From contig NZ_JACBXD010000012.1 in the NCBI RefSeq assembly GCF_013870525.1, positions 62,001-126,000 of the forward strand: a stretch of DNA of 64,000 bases, read 5' to 3'. Below, one piece after another: positions 41,575 through 50,284 of the stretch. Each line of letters opens with the position of its first letter. Within the stretch, counting starts at the first letter, position 1. A program made the translations under genes and the position numbers. Below the pieces are notes generated by a model that saw nothing but the letters and a program-made list of their open reading frames with translations, made no database searches and had not been told where the DNA came from. Source of the stretch: Amycolatopsis pittospori (lineage in GTDB: Bacteria; Actinomycetota; Actinomycetes; Mycobacteriales; Pseudonocardiaceae).

Positions 41575-43752
41575 TCACGCTTCGTCGAGGAGGTCCTCGA
41601 CGAGGATGGGAATGTGCCGCACCCGGATGCCGGTGGCGTTGTGGACGGCGTTCGCCACGGCCGCCGCCATCCCGACGGTGCCGATCTCGCCCAGGCCTTT
41701 CGCGCCGACCGGGTTGTGCAAGGTGTCGGAGTACTCGACGAAGTGGACGTCGACTTCGGGGATGTCCGCGTTCACCGGGATCAAGTAGCTCGCGAAGTCA
41801 CCATTGGCGAAGCGACCGTCGTCCTCGATCTCCAGCCCCTCGTGCAGAGCGGCCGACACACCCCAGATCATGCCGCCGATGATCTGGCTTCGCGCCGCCG
41901 TCGGGTTGATGACCCGGCCGGCGTCGAATACGCCGAGCATGCGGGACACCCGGATCTCGCGCGTCCACTTGTGCACGCGCACTTCGCAGAACTGGGCGCC
42001 GAACGAGCTGAACGAATGCTTCGTCAGCTCCTCGCCGGGTGCGGACGAGCCGGTCACGGAGATCGACGGGCGCTTCAGCGTCCGCAACACCTCGCCGAAG
42101 GTCATCGACCGGTCCCCGGCCAGCACCTTGCCGTCGGCATAGGAGACGTCCATGCCCTCGAACGGCGCGCCCGGAGCCGACGCCACGGTCAGCAGATCGT
42201 CGATCGCCTTGGCCGCGGCGATCATGATGGCCGACCCCGCGCTCGCGGTGGCCGTCGAACCACCCGACAGGCCGCCGGAAGGCAGCGCCGAGTCTCCGAG
42301 CCTGGGCACGATCCGGTCCGGGGAGATGTCCAGCGATTCCCCGCCCACCAAGGAAAGCACGGTCAGCAGCCCGGTCCCCGGGTCCGCCCCGCTGGTGCCG
42401 ACGACGGCCGTGTCGTCGGGCAGCAGGGTGATCTCGATCGTGGCCGGGAACCGCAGAGCGGGGAACATGGCGGTGGCCGTGCCGAGTCCCACGAGCCAGT
42501 CGCCGTCGGTCCGCCCCTGGGGCGAGCGCTCCGACCAGCCGAAGCGGGCCGCGCCGACGCGGAAGCATTCGTCGAGGTGTTTGCTCGACCACTGCAGGTC
42601 CTTGCCGGGCGGCGCGGTCGAGTTGTTCCGCTGACGCAGCTCGATCGGGTCCATCTTCAAGGCGACCGCGAGTTCGTCGATCGCGCTCTCCAGCGCGAAC
42701 GATCCGGGCGCCTCGCCCGGCGCCCGCATGAACGTGGTCGGCGGGATGTTCAGCGGCACCATCTTCTGGCTGATCGACAGGTTCCGGGTCGCGTACCACT
42801 CGCGCGAGGTGCCGTGCGACGTCGGCTCGACGAACGAACGGTCCATCGCGGTGCTGCACCACGAGTCGTGCCGCAAGGCGTTGAGCGTGCCGTCCTGTTC
42901 CGCGCCGAGGGCGATCTTCTGCACGGTCGCGGCGCGGCCCGCTGTCGCGGTGAAGACCTGTTCCCGGCTGAGCACGGCCTTGACCGGCCGGTCGAGAGCC
43001 CGGGCCGCCGCAGCGGCCAGGAACGCCGGCGCGGAAGTGCGGCCCTTGCCACCGAACGCCCCGCCCACGAACGGGTTCAGCGCGTGTACCTCGGACGGTT
43101 TGGTGTCCAGCGCGCCGGCCAGTTCCGCCGCCTGGAGGTCGGAACCCTGGTTGCCACTGTGGATCGTCAGACCGTCGGGACCCCATACCGCGACCGCGGA
43201 ATGCGGTTCCATCGCGGCGTGGTGCTGGGTCGCGGTGGAATACGTGGCCTCGACGACCACCGGGCTCTTCGCCAGCACGTCCTCGAAGGACTCCACCCCG
43301 GGGGCGAGGATTTCGAGCGATGAGGGTTCGCCGCCTCGTGCCTCCGGTGCGTCCTCGGCCGAAGCGAGGCCGTCCTGCAGGGAAGTCAGCGCAGGCCGGG
43401 CCAGGTAGGAGACCTCGACGAGCATCGCCGCGTCGCGAGCCTGCTCGTAGGTCTCGGCCACCACGAAGCCGATCGGCTGGCCACGGTAGGCGACTTCCCT
43501 GTCCTGCAACGGAACCCAGGTCTCGCCGAAGAACGGTGTGACCGGCGTGAGCAGTGCCAGCGGGTCGAACGGCGTGAACACGTCGATCACCCCCGGAGCG
43601 CTCTTCGCGGCGGTGACGTCCATCGCCTCGATCTCGCCGTGCGCGATCGAACTCGTCACGACGTACCCGTGCACCAGGCCGGGGAAGGTGTGGTCCGCCC
43701 CGTACTTGGCCTGGCCGGTGACCTTCAGCGGTCCGTCCACCCGGCTGGTCAT
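41575..43752 (-). CDS. paoC: Molybdenum aldehyde oxidoreductase, large (Moco) subunit
   Basis: 725 residues from ATG 43750-43752, overlapping the previous stop as TGATG. It belongs to the xanthine dehydrogenase family: a small aldehyde-oxidase hammerhead domain (to about residue 115), the long Moco-binding domain with NPFVGGAFGGKG and TFMRAPGEAPG, and the catalytic Glu in GAKGLGEIGT near the C-terminus. With the two preceding genes it forms a heterotrimer like E. coli PaoABC, oxidising aldehydes to acids. No XdhC/PaoD-type cofactor chaperone is next to it. Confidence 0.92.
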   Translation of the reverse strand: MTSRVDGPLKVTGQAKYGADHTFPGLVHGYVVTSSIAHGEIEAMDVTAAKSAPGVIDVFTPFDPLALLTPVTPFFGETWVPLQDREVAYRGQPIGFVVAETYEQARDAAMLVEVSYLARPALTSLQDGLASAEDAPEARGGEPSSLEILAPGVESFEDVLAKSPVVVEATYSTATQHHAAMEPHSAVAVWGPDGLTIHSGNQGSDLQAAELAGALDTKPSEVHALNPFVGGAFGGKGRTSAPAFLAAAAARALDRPVKAVLSREQVFTATAGRAATVQKIALGAEQDGTLNALRHDSWCSTAMDRSFVEPTSHGTSREWYATRNLSISQKMVPLNIPPTTFMRAPGEAPGSFALESAIDELAVALKMDPIELRQRNNSTAPPGKDLQWSSKHLDECFRVGAARFGWSERSPQGRTDGDWLVGLGTATAMFPALRFPATIEITLLPDDTAVVGTSGADPGTGLLTVLSLVGGESLDISPDRIVPRLGDSALPSGGLSGGSTATASAGSAIMIAAAKAIDDLLTVASAPGAPFEGMDVSYADGKVLAGDRSMTFGEVLRTLKRPSISVTGSSAPGEELTKHSFSSFGAQFCEVRVHKWTREIRVSRMLGVFDAGRVINPTAARSQIIGGMIWGVSAALHEGLEIEDDGRFANGDFASYLIPVNADIPEVDVHFVEYSDTLHNPVGAKGLGEIGTVGMAAAVANAVHNATGIRVRHIPILVEDLLDEA

Positions 43753-44711
43753 CAGCGGCTCCCCTCGGTCAGTTCGAGCAGCGCGCGGACAAGGGTCCGC
43801 GGCAGCAACGACGTCTTGAATCCGTTCCCGGACAACGGGCGTGCGCCCTCGGTGGCCAGCGCCGCGGCGGCTTCGAAGGAGGCGACCGTCGCGGGAGCAC
43901 CGCGTAAGGCCTCCTCGACCGCGGGCAGCCGCCACGGCACGGTCGCCACGCCACCGGCCGCGACCCGGGCGTCGACGATGCGCTCGTCCTCGACGTGCAG
44001 CGCGACCGCCGCGGAACACAGCGCGAACTCGTAGGACTGCCTGTCCCGCACCTTGACGTAGGTGGAATTCGACGCCCAATCCAGCTTGGGGACGATGACC
44101 TCGGCGATCAGCTCACCGGGCCGCAGGTCGTTCTCCACCTCGGGGGTGTCGCCGGGAAGGCGGTAGAAGGAGCCCAGTTCGACGGTGCGCGTCCCGGTCT
44201 CGCTGACGAGCCGGAGCTTCGCGTCGAGAGCGACCAGGGCGACGGCCACGTCGCTGGCGTGGGTCGCCGCGCACGAATCGCTCGTGCCCAGGACGGCGTG
44301 CATCCGGTTGGCGCCCGAGATCGCGGGGCAGCCGCTGCCGGGGTCCCGCCGGTTGCACGGCATGGCGACGTCGCGGAAATACGAGCAGCGGGTGCGCTGC
44401 ATCAGGTTTCCGCCGATGCTGGCCATGTTCCGGATCTGCTGGGACGCGCTGAGCAGCAGCGCCCGCGAGATCGCCGGGTACACGCCGGGGTGCCCGGCGA
44501 TGTCGCCCATCCGCTCCAGCGCGCCGAACCGCAGCCCGTCGGAGGTGTCGATACCGCGCAACGGCACCGAGTTGATGTCCAGGACCTGCCGCGGTGTCAG
44601 CACATTGAGTTTCATCAGGTCGACGAGCGTGGTGCCGCCCGCCAGGAAGGTGCCGGGTGAGGAGACCGCGGCTTCGACGGTCTCCGGTGCGATCAGCTCA
44701 AAGGGACGCAT
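43752..44711 (-). CDS. paoB: Aldehyde oxidoreductase, FAD/[4Fe-4S] subunit
   Basis: 319 residues from ATG 44709-44711, overlapping the 2Fe-2S gene by 14 bp. FAD is bound through [14 protein letters not shown] and [15 protein letters not shown]. The insertion with [20 protein letters not shown] and a further Cys just after it is the mark of the PaoB subtype, which carries an extra [4Fe-4S] cluster not found in xanthine dehydrogenases proper. It relays electrons between the Moco and 2Fe-2S subunits. Middle gene of the operon. Confidence 0.92.
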   Translation of the reverse strand: MRPFELIAPETVEAAVSSPGTFLAGGTTLVDLMKLNVLTPRQVLDINSVPLRGIDTSDGLRFGALERMGDIAGHPGVYPAISRALLLSASQQIRNMASIGGNLMQRTRCSYFRDVAMPCNRRDPGSGCPAISGANRMHAVLGTSDSCAATHASDVAVALVALDAKLRLVSETGTRTVELGSFYRLPGDTPEVENDLRPGELIAEVIVPKLDWASNSTYVKVRDRQSYEFALCSAAVALHVEDERIVDARVAAGGVATVPWRLPAVEEALRGAPATVASFEAAAALATEGARPLSGNGFKTSLLPRTLVRALLELTEGSR

Positions 44712-45150
44712 CGACCCTCCTCGCCTGCTGGACCGCCGCGATGATGTTCGGGTACGCCGCGCACCGGCAGAGGTTGCCGGACATGAACTCCCGGACGTCC
44801 TCGACATCCTGTTCGACGGCGGCGACCGCCGACATGATCTGCCCCGACGTGCAGAACCCGCACTGCAGGGCGTCCTGGTCGACGAACGCCTGCTGGACCG
44901 GATGCAGACCGTCCTCTGTAGACAGTGCTTCGACCGTGGTCACCGGCTTCTTCACGGTGGCGGCCAAGGTGAGACAGGAGAGCACCGGACGTCCGTCGAC
45001 GTGCACCGTGCAGGCACCGCACTGGCCCCGGTCGCAGCCCTTCTTCGGGCCCGTGACGTCCAGCCGCTCCCGCAGGGCGTCCAGCAGTGTCACCCCGGGA
45101 TCGACGCTCAGATGTTCCGTCCTGCCATTGACTTCGAGTGAGATGTCCAC
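44698..45150 (-). CDS. paoA: Aldehyde oxidoreductase, [2Fe-2S] subunit
   Basis: 150 residues from GTG 45148-45150. The plant-type cluster is at [16 protein letters not shown] with a later Cys in LSCLTLA, and the second cluster at [10 protein letters not shown] and [12 protein letters not shown]. This is the electron-transfer subunit of a molybdenum hydroxylase. Unlike E. coli PaoA there is no Tat signal, so this enzyme is probably cytoplasmic. First gene of the operon; a TetR operator lies 90-130 bp upstream. Confidence 0.92.
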   Translation of the reverse strand: MDISLEVNGRTEHLSVDPGVTLLDALRERLDVTGPKKGCDRGQCGACTVHVDGRPVLSCLTLAATVKKPVTTVEALSTEDGLHPVQQAFVDQDALQCGFCTSGQIMSAVAAVEQDVEDVREFMSGNLCRCAAYPNIIAAVQQARRVDASL

Positions 45151-45240
45151 TGGATCTCTTTCCGCAGATCGCCCGGGCCGAGGGCCGGACGGCGTAGGTT
45201 GAGGTGGTGGGAGTCCGTTCAGGATGTGAACCGGATATTC

Positions 45241-45279
45241 ATCCGCTTCGATTTTCAAGTTAGCGGATTACAATCCGCT
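45241..45279. promoter_or_regulatory. TetR operator between paoABC and tetR
   Basis: AGCGGATT and AATCCGCT (45262-45279) are perfect 8-bp arms with a 2-bp spacer. A third half-site, ATCCGCT, at 45241-45247 gives a wider second inverted repeat with the left arm. The element lies in the 225-bp divergent region between the aldehyde oxidoreductase operon and the TetR gene and is very probably that regulator's binding site. Confidence 0.72.
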
Positions 45280-45375
45280 TGGCAATGTCGGTACTCGCCC
45301 CTGGAGTCGCTCCAGGTTCCGGGAATTCCTCGGCTACATTCTCAGGAACGACGGAATCGGCGGACGGGAGGCGCG

Positions 45376-45951
45376 ATGCGGACGGGATCGGTCAACCCCC
45401 GGCGCGCGGACACCCGGCGCAACCACGAGCGCATCCTCGCCACCGCGGCGAAGTCGCTGGCCTGCTCGGGCGAGGTCTCGTTCAACGCCATCGCGAAAGA
45501 GGCCGAGGTCGGCGTCGGCACGGTGTACCGGCACTTCCCGACCCCCGAAGCCCTCATCCTGGCGGTCTATCAACGCGAGGTGCGCCAGCTCGTCGAGGTC
45601 GTGCCTCGCCTGCTCGAGAAGTACACCCCGGAGCAGGCCTTCCGGGCGTGGGTGACCGACCACCTGGCCCACTACATGATGACCAAACGCGGCCTGGCCG
45701 ACGCCCTGCGCGCCGCGACGGCATCGCGCGGAGAACTGCCCGCGAGCGCCTACCAGGCCATGGTCGGTGCGGTCTCCACGCTGGTGAAGGCCAATGTCGA
45801 CGCCGGCACCATCCGCTCGGACCTGGAACCCGAGACCGTCCTGCGCAGCCTGGGCGGCCTGCTGTACCTCGACCCGAAAGGCGAGTGGCGGCGCGACGTC
45901 GCGAGCCTGATCGACCTGCTGTGGCGCGGGATGGGCACCGACCGGACCTGA
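45376..45951 (+). CDS. TetR family regulator of the aldehyde oxidoreductase operon
   Basis: 191 residues from ATG 45376 with GGGAGG 5 nt upstream. The HTH is in FNAIAKEAEVGVGTVYRHFP; the C-terminal part resembles the TetR_C domain common in actinobacterial regulators of this class (TVLRSLGGLLYLDPKGEWR). Divergent from paoABC with a palindromic operator in between, it should repress both. The ligand is likely an aldehyde or the corresponding acid. A copy of the GTCCGTCCAGTCACG repeat follows the stop. Confidence 0.92.
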   Translation: MRTGSVNPRRADTRRNHERILATAAKSLACSGEVSFNAIAKEAEVGVGTVYRHFPTPEALILAVYQREVRQLVEVVPRLLEKYTPEQAFRAWVTDHLAHYMMTKRGLADALRAATASRGELPASAYQAMVGAVSTLVKANVDAGTIRSDLEPETVLRSLGGLLYLDPKGEWRRDVASLIDLLWRGMGTDRT

Positions 45952-45957
45952 CGCGAG

Positions 45958-45976
45958 ATGTCCGTCCAGTCACGCG
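45958..45976 (+). repeat. Dispersed copy of the GTCCGTCCAGTCACG unit
   Basis: TGTCCGTCCAGTCACGCG directly after the tetR stop matches the 21-bp unit that is tandemly repeated at 56085-56168 in a different intergenic region. Confidence 0.7.
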
Positions 45977-46076
45977 AGGCGGCCGGGCGCGCAGTATGTG
46001 GCCGAGCGTGAAGACAGGGTCGGGGAGAGCTGTCAGGATCGGCGAAGCACGGTCTCCGGTGAACCGAGGAGGACGA

Positions 46077-46835
46077 ATGCGCAGGTTCCTTCACGCGGTC
46101 TTGGCCTTGGCGACCGCCGCGGCGGTCATCACCGGGATTTCGAGCAGTTCCTCCATGGCGACCGAGGACGCGGATCACACCGTCACGTTCGTCAACCGGT
46201 CCGGACGGACGATCTGGATCGGCAGCGCCGTCAACGCCGACGGATCACGTAACCTCACCGGCCTTCCCGCGTTGAACGACACCCAGCAGGCGACCGTCGC
46301 CATTCCCGAATCCGGCGATCCCGCCCATTGGCGGGGAAAGTTCTTCGCCAGGCAGGGATGCACCGGAACCCCCGGCGGCACCTTCCACTGCACTGTCGGG
46401 GACTGCGGGAACCAGCCCGACCGCTGCGTCCACGGCGAGCAGCCCGCGAGCCTGGCGGAGTTCAACTTCGACCGGAACGACGGCCTGGCCCCCTGGTACA
46501 ACGTCAGCTACGTCAACGCCGTCTCGCTCTCGATCACCATCGAGCCACGCGACGCCCAGGCTCCTCCGGGATCGACGGAATGCGAAGAGGTCGGCTGCTC
46601 GCTGCGGTTGCTGGAATCCTGCCCGCCCGAGAACCTGACGCGGGATGCCAACGGCACACCCCTGTTGTGCACCAACCCGAACCGGGACGCCAGGACCGCG
46701 TACAGCGACGCCATCTCCAGTCGCTGCCCGAAGGCCTACGCCTGGTCCAAACAGGACGCCGAACAGGGTAACCAGACCGTGCGGCAATGCCGCGACTGCA
46801 GCGGTTTCGTCGTCACGTTCCACCGCGGGATCTGA
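46077..46835 (+). CDS. Secreted thaumatin-like protein
   Basis: 252 residues from ATG 46077 with GAGGAGG upstream. A signal peptide (to about residue 30) precedes a thaumatin domain: HTVTFVNRSGRTIWIGS, HWRGKFFARQGC, TVGDCGNQP, SLAEFNFD, WYNVSYVNAVSLSITI and the C-terminal CPKAYAWSKQDAEQGNQTVR. Eleven cysteines are visible, fewer than the 16 of plant thaumatins. Plant members permeabilise or bind fungal walls (beta-glucans); bacterial members are rare and uncharacterised. A role against fungi or in wall binding is an inference. Monocistronic. Confidence 0.88.
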   Translation: MRRFLHAVLALATAAAVITGISSSSSMATEDADHTVTFVNRSGRTIWIGSAVNADGSRNLTGLPALNDTQQATVAIPESGDPAHWRGKFFARQGCTGTPGGTFHCTVGDCGNQPDRCVHGEQPASLAEFNFDRNDGLAPWYNVSYVNAVSLSITIEPRDAQAPPGSTECEEVGCSLRLLESCPPENLTRDANGTPLLCTNPNRDARTAYSDAISSRCPKAYAWSKQDAEQGNQTVRQCRDCSGFVVTFHRGI

Positions 46836-46842
46836 ACCCGGG

Positions 46843-47853
46843 TCAGCCAGACCGCTCTTCCAGCATCGCCGCGAGGGCCGACGCGACGAGGGCGACCGCA
46901 CGATCGTCGTCGTGAGCAAGGTCTCGCAGGGCGTCCCGAGCGATCCCCGGCGGCATCTCTGCGAGTGCCTGTGTCAGGCGGATCCGCACCGCGGAGTCCG
47001 CGGTATGCGCGGCCAGTTCGTCTGTCAGCGCGCTCATGACCCGGTCCGCGCAGCCGGGGTCCGAGGACAACGCCCCCAGGACCTCGCCCGCCTCGACGTC
47101 CTTCGTGCCGTCCACCACCATGCCGACGAGCGCCGGCACGGCCGTGGTCTCGCCACGCGAACCCAAGGCCAAAGCGGCCTGCGCGCGCACCGTCGGGTCC
47201 GGGTCCCCGAGTGCTTCCGCGAGTACCGCGGTCGCTTCGTCACCGGACATCTCGGCGATCGCCAGAACCGCGCGCCGCCGGATGCCGACGTCCTCCGAAC
47301 GAAGACCGGGCGACAAGCCCCGCAGACCGTCACCGCCCGCCCGTGCGAGGGCCCACCGCAGCGCACCGGCGACGTTCGGGTCGGCTTCGGCGAGGACCGC
47401 GCCGGCCAGCAGCTCGGCGGGAACCGGCACGTCCTCGTTCGGGCCCAGAAGGGCTTGCTGCCGACGGGCGGCGTCCGGCGAACTGAGCCCGCGCAGGAGT
47501 TCCACGATCCGCAGGACGCCCTCCCAGCCGTGGGACGTCGAGGCATCGACCGTCCGGAGCCGTTCCAGCAGCTCCTGCTCCCGTCGCAGCCGGTCTTCGG
47601 TGCGGCGGATGAGGTCACCGACCAGAGTGGACGGTTCGAAGGCGGGATCCTCCAGGGCACGTCCGATCTGCTTGAGTGACAATCCCAGCGAACGCAGGCT
47701 CTCCACGTGGAAGATCCGGCGGATGTCCTCATCGGAGTACTCGCGATAGCCGCCCACGGTGCGGCCGGTCGGGCGCACCAGCCCGAGGGAGTCGTAATGC
47801 CGGAGCATCCGGGTACTCACCCCCGAGCGGCGCGCCACCTCACCGATCAGCAC
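46843..47853 (-). CDS. MerR regulator with C-terminal HEAT repeats
   Basis: 336 residues. A MerR winged-helix DNA-binding domain (1-75; MLIGEVARRSGVSTRMLRHY) and dimerisation coiled coil (75-105) are fused to an array of HEAT-like repeats (about 130-330; e.g. VRAQAALALGSRGETTAVPA) in place of a small-molecule domain. The HEAT part suggests control by a protein partner; the best candidate is the HEAT protein encoded just upstream, whose stop overlaps this start by 7 bp. The promoter before the pair has the 19-bp spacer characteristic of MerR targets. Confidence 0.9.
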   Translation of the reverse strand: MLIGEVARRSGVSTRMLRHYDSLGLVRPTGRTVGGYREYSDEDIRRIFHVESLRSLGLSLKQIGRALEDPAFEPSTLVGDLIRRTEDRLRREQELLERLRTVDASTSHGWEGVLRIVELLRGLSSPDAARRQQALLGPNEDVPVPAELLAGAVLAEADPNVAGALRWALARAGGDGLRGLSPGLRSEDVGIRRRAVLAIAEMSGDEATAVLAEALGDPDPTVRAQAALALGSRGETTAVPALVGMVVDGTKDVEAGEVLGALSSDPGCADRVMSALTDELAAHTADSAVRIRLTQALAEMPPGIARDALRDLAHDDDRAVALVASALAAMLEERSG

Positions 47854-48533
47854 GAGGCTTCCGCGGCTCGTTCCGGGCCGAGCGCGGCGACCCGCTTCGC
47901 CTCGTCGATGTCCGCGTCGAAAGCGGCGTCCGGGTCACGCAGGAGCCGCTCCGTGGCACGAGCGTGCGCACGCACCGCCGGGTCACCGCTGACCAGGCCC
48001 GGCCGCAGGGCGGGCTCGATCACGTCTCCGAGCGCGACGAGAGCCCTGCTGAGGCTCAAACGCACGTTCCGGTCACCGCGACCGAGTTGTGCGGCCAGTT
48101 CCACGGCCAGTCCCTTCTGCTCGCCGGCGGGCGCGAGGACGACCGCGGCACGCCAGGCGCTCCGCGCGACCTCGTCGTTCGCATCGTGCAGCAGCGACCG
48201 CGTGATCGCAGGCCAAGCCGTCCCGTCCCCGATCTTGGACAGCGTATGCAACGCCTGGCTCCTGGCTTGATCCTGCTCGGACCGGACCTCCGCGACGAGC
48301 GCCGGCACCGTGATCTCCGCCGGGTGTCGGGTCAGCGCCCATGTGAGCATGTCGCGCACGTAGAAGTCCGGCTCGATCGCGCATCGCGCCAGGAGCGTCT
48401 CGACGAAACGCGGGTCAGGGTGCGTCCCGGCCGCCAGTGCGGCCTGAAGCCGGGTCGACGAGCTTTCCGCACTCAAGGCGTCGAGCAGGCGTGTATCCAG
48501 TGAAGTCTTCTGTGGCGCGTTGATGGGAACCAC
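47847..48533 (-). CDS. HEAT-repeat protein
   Basis: 228 residues from GTG 48531-48533. The protein is an alpha-solenoid of HEAT repeats (ARSQALHTLSKIGDGTAWPA, VRLSLSRALVALGDVIEPAL, VRAHARATERLLRDPDAAF) with no enzymatic motif. The GAGGAG next to the start codon is too close for normal initiation, and the MerR-type -10 box ends 11 nt before it, so the mRNA is probably leaderless or nearly so. Translationally coupled to the MerR-HEAT gene. Probably a partner or antagonist of that regulator, by similarity of their solenoids. Confidence 0.82.
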   Translation of the reverse strand: MVPINAPQKTSLDTRLLDALSAESSSTRLQAALAAGTHPDPRFVETLLARCAIEPDFYVRDMLTWALTRHPAEITVPALVAEVRSEQDQARSQALHTLSKIGDGTAWPAITRSLLHDANDEVARSAWRAAVVLAPAGEQKGLAVELAAQLGRGDRNVRLSLSRALVALGDVIEPALRPGLVSGDPAVRAHARATERLLRDPDAAFDADIDEAKRVAALGPERAAEASC

Positions 48534-48544
48534 CTCCTCGCCAC

Positions 48545-48575
48545 AGTGAAGACCTTGTCATCGTGTCAAGGTCAA
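48545..48575 (-). promoter_or_regulatory. MerR-type promoter with 19-bp spacer
   Basis: On the minus strand TTGACC (-35, 48570-48575) and TTCACT (-10, 48545-48550) are 19 bp apart, and the spacer carries the inverted repeat GACCTTG/CAAGGTC (48551-48573). Over-long spacers with a central palindrome are the hallmark of promoters untwisted by MerR regulators, so the HEAT/MerR-HEAT operon is likely autoregulated. Confidence 0.8.
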
Positions 48576-48857
48576 GACCACCGACCGGGTCAGGTGAGCG
48601 GGCCGGTCCGGATCGCGGCCCGCCGACTCCGCCGACATGCCAGTCGTCGCCTCGGTCAGCGCCCGCTCGACTTCCAGTGTTTTGTGGACAGGATCGAGCA
48701 TGATACGGGTCGATGGCCTCATGCGGACATTGGCCGGAAACGAGCATGTGCGGCCCGTCGCCCGGTCCTAACCTCATCCAGGAAATCGGAGCAGGGGAAC
48801 GGTTTCCCGCTTTCCCCGAAACATTCACCGATGTTCCTTTCCCAGAGAGGTATTCCG
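48576..48857. other. Intergenic region upstream of the tachylectin genes
   Basis: Apart from the MerR promoter at its left end this region shows no gene. GAAACATTCACCGATGTTCC near 48826 contains the short inverted repeat AACAT/ATGTT, and the stretch 48790-48850 is relatively AT-rich and probably holds the promoter of the CHAP gene. Confidence 0.4.
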
Positions 48858-50213
48858 ATGCTCGTTCGCCGATTCCTGCCCGAAAGAAGAAAAGCGAAGA
48901 ACCGGAGACGTGACTTAAGAGCGACGCTGCTGGCCTTCGGCATCCTGCTGAGCGGCATCACGACCATCTCCGTCGGCGCCGCACCGGCCTACGCCGACGC
49001 GTCCTGCTCGGGTGCCGTTTCGGTGTACGGCGTCCTCCCCGACGGCCGGCTGACCTACACCTCGATCGACCCCGACACCGGCGACATCGGCCATGTCGTG
49101 GCGTCGACGAAAACGCTCGGGTTCACGCCCAAGGCGATGGCGACGCTCAATTTCAACACCATTCTCGTGACGTCCACCGCGGGCGTCCTCTACCGGGTCG
49201 ACGTCCTCACGAACGGCACCAGCCTGACGTTCAACGACCCGATCGACCTCCAGCACGGCTGGACCCACACTCTGCTGACCTACGACGGGCACGGCCACCT
49301 CTACGGCACGACCTCCGGCGGTTCGCTGCTGCAGTACCTGGTGTCGCGGGACAAGCCCGGTACGACCCAGATCGGTCAGCGCCGCGAGATCGGCAACGGC
49401 GGTTTCGCACTGAAGACGCTCGCCGCGTCCGGTGACGACCGCCTGGTCGCGACAGCGGCCGACGGACAGCTGATCGGCTACGCCGTCTCCACCACCGGGA
49501 CCACCTACACCCGCGCCCAGCTCGACGACCGCGGCTGGCAGAGCTTCGAGAACCTCCTCTCCCCCGGCGGGGGCCTGTACTACGGCAAGAACCCCGACGG
49601 GGCCATGTACTGGTACGAAGACGCCGACCCGGCCGACGGCTCCGGCGCCGACATCGCCTACCACCTGAACGACCCGGTCGCTTCCCGCGGCTGGACCCAG
49701 GACCTGCTGTCCGCCGACCCGGGCACCTGCAAGGCCACCACACCGACCAAACCGCTGCGCGGGAAGATCGTCACGCTGGCCACCGGCGAGGTCGGCACCA
49801 CCGAGCCGAGCTGCGACAAGTACCACGCCTCCTGCGACCAGGGACGACTCGACTGGTGCGCGATGTTCGCGACCTGGACCTGGTCGGCGGCCGGCGTCTC
49901 CGGCGTACCGCGCAACACCTTCATCGCCCGCGCCCTCGGCAGCTGGGGTGTCGAACGCGGCCTGTTCAAAGCGCGGACCGGCAGTAGCCACGGCAGCCCC
50001 AAACCCGGTGACTGGGCGATCTACGGCGCGCCGGACGGTTCGGCCGGCGGTCACGTCGACGTGGTCACCGCCGTGCATCCCGACGGGAAGCTGACGGTCG
50101 TCGGCGGCAACGTCGACCAGAAGGTCAGCCGTCGCGTGATCGACCCCGACACCGCGCGTTCCGGCCGGGACAACGTCCTGATCTCCGGCTACGTCTCGCC
50201 GCCCGGCGCCTGA
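48858..50213 (+). CDS. Secreted tachylectin-2/CHAP amidase
   Basis: 451 residues from ATG 48858 (GAGAGG 7-8 nt upstream). A signal peptide with a long basic n-region ends near GAAPAYADA (residue ~50). A tachylectin-2-like beta-propeller (about 52-295; SVYGVLPDGRLTYTSI, LLTYDGHGHLYGTT) is followed by a CHAP domain (about 305-450) with the catalytic Cys in RLDWCAMFATWTW and His in GGHVDVVTAV. Tachylectin-2 binds N-acetylglucosamine/galactosamine; CHAP domains cut peptidoglycan amide bonds. A lectin-targeted cell-wall hydrolase is inferred. The next gene carries the same lectin domain. Confidence 0.88.
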   Translation: MLVRRFLPERRKAKNRRRDLRATLLAFGILLSGITTISVGAAPAYADASCSGAVSVYGVLPDGRLTYTSIDPDTGDIGHVVASTKTLGFTPKAMATLNFNTILVTSTAGVLYRVDVLTNGTSLTFNDPIDLQHGWTHTLLTYDGHGHLYGTTSGGSLLQYLVSRDKPGTTQIGQRREIGNGGFALKTLAASGDDRLVATAADGQLIGYAVSTTGTTYTRAQLDDRGWQSFENLLSPGGGLYYGKNPDGAMYWYEDADPADGSGADIAYHLNDPVASRGWTQDLLSADPGTCKATTPTKPLRGKIVTLATGEVGTTEPSCDKYHASCDQGRLDWCAMFATWTWSAAGVSGVPRNTFIARALGSWGVERGLFKARTGSSHGSPKPGDWAIYGAPDGSAGGHVDVVTAVHPDGKLTVVGGNVDQKVSRRVIDPDTARSGRDNVLISGYVSPPGA

Positions 50214-50226
50214 TCCCGTTCACCGC

Positions 50227-50255
50227 GGTGCCGCGGCGACGACCGCCGCGGCACC
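50227..50255. terminator. Hairpin between the two tachylectin genes
   Basis: GGTGCCGCGGC (50227-50237) pairs perfectly with GCCGCGGCACC (50245-50255) across a 7-nt loop. It lies 13 bp after the CHAP gene stop and 30 bp before the next start, so it may attenuate read-through rather than end the operon. Confidence 0.65.
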
Positions 50256-50284
50256 CGCACCATCCTCTACCTTCCGGAGTCCCC

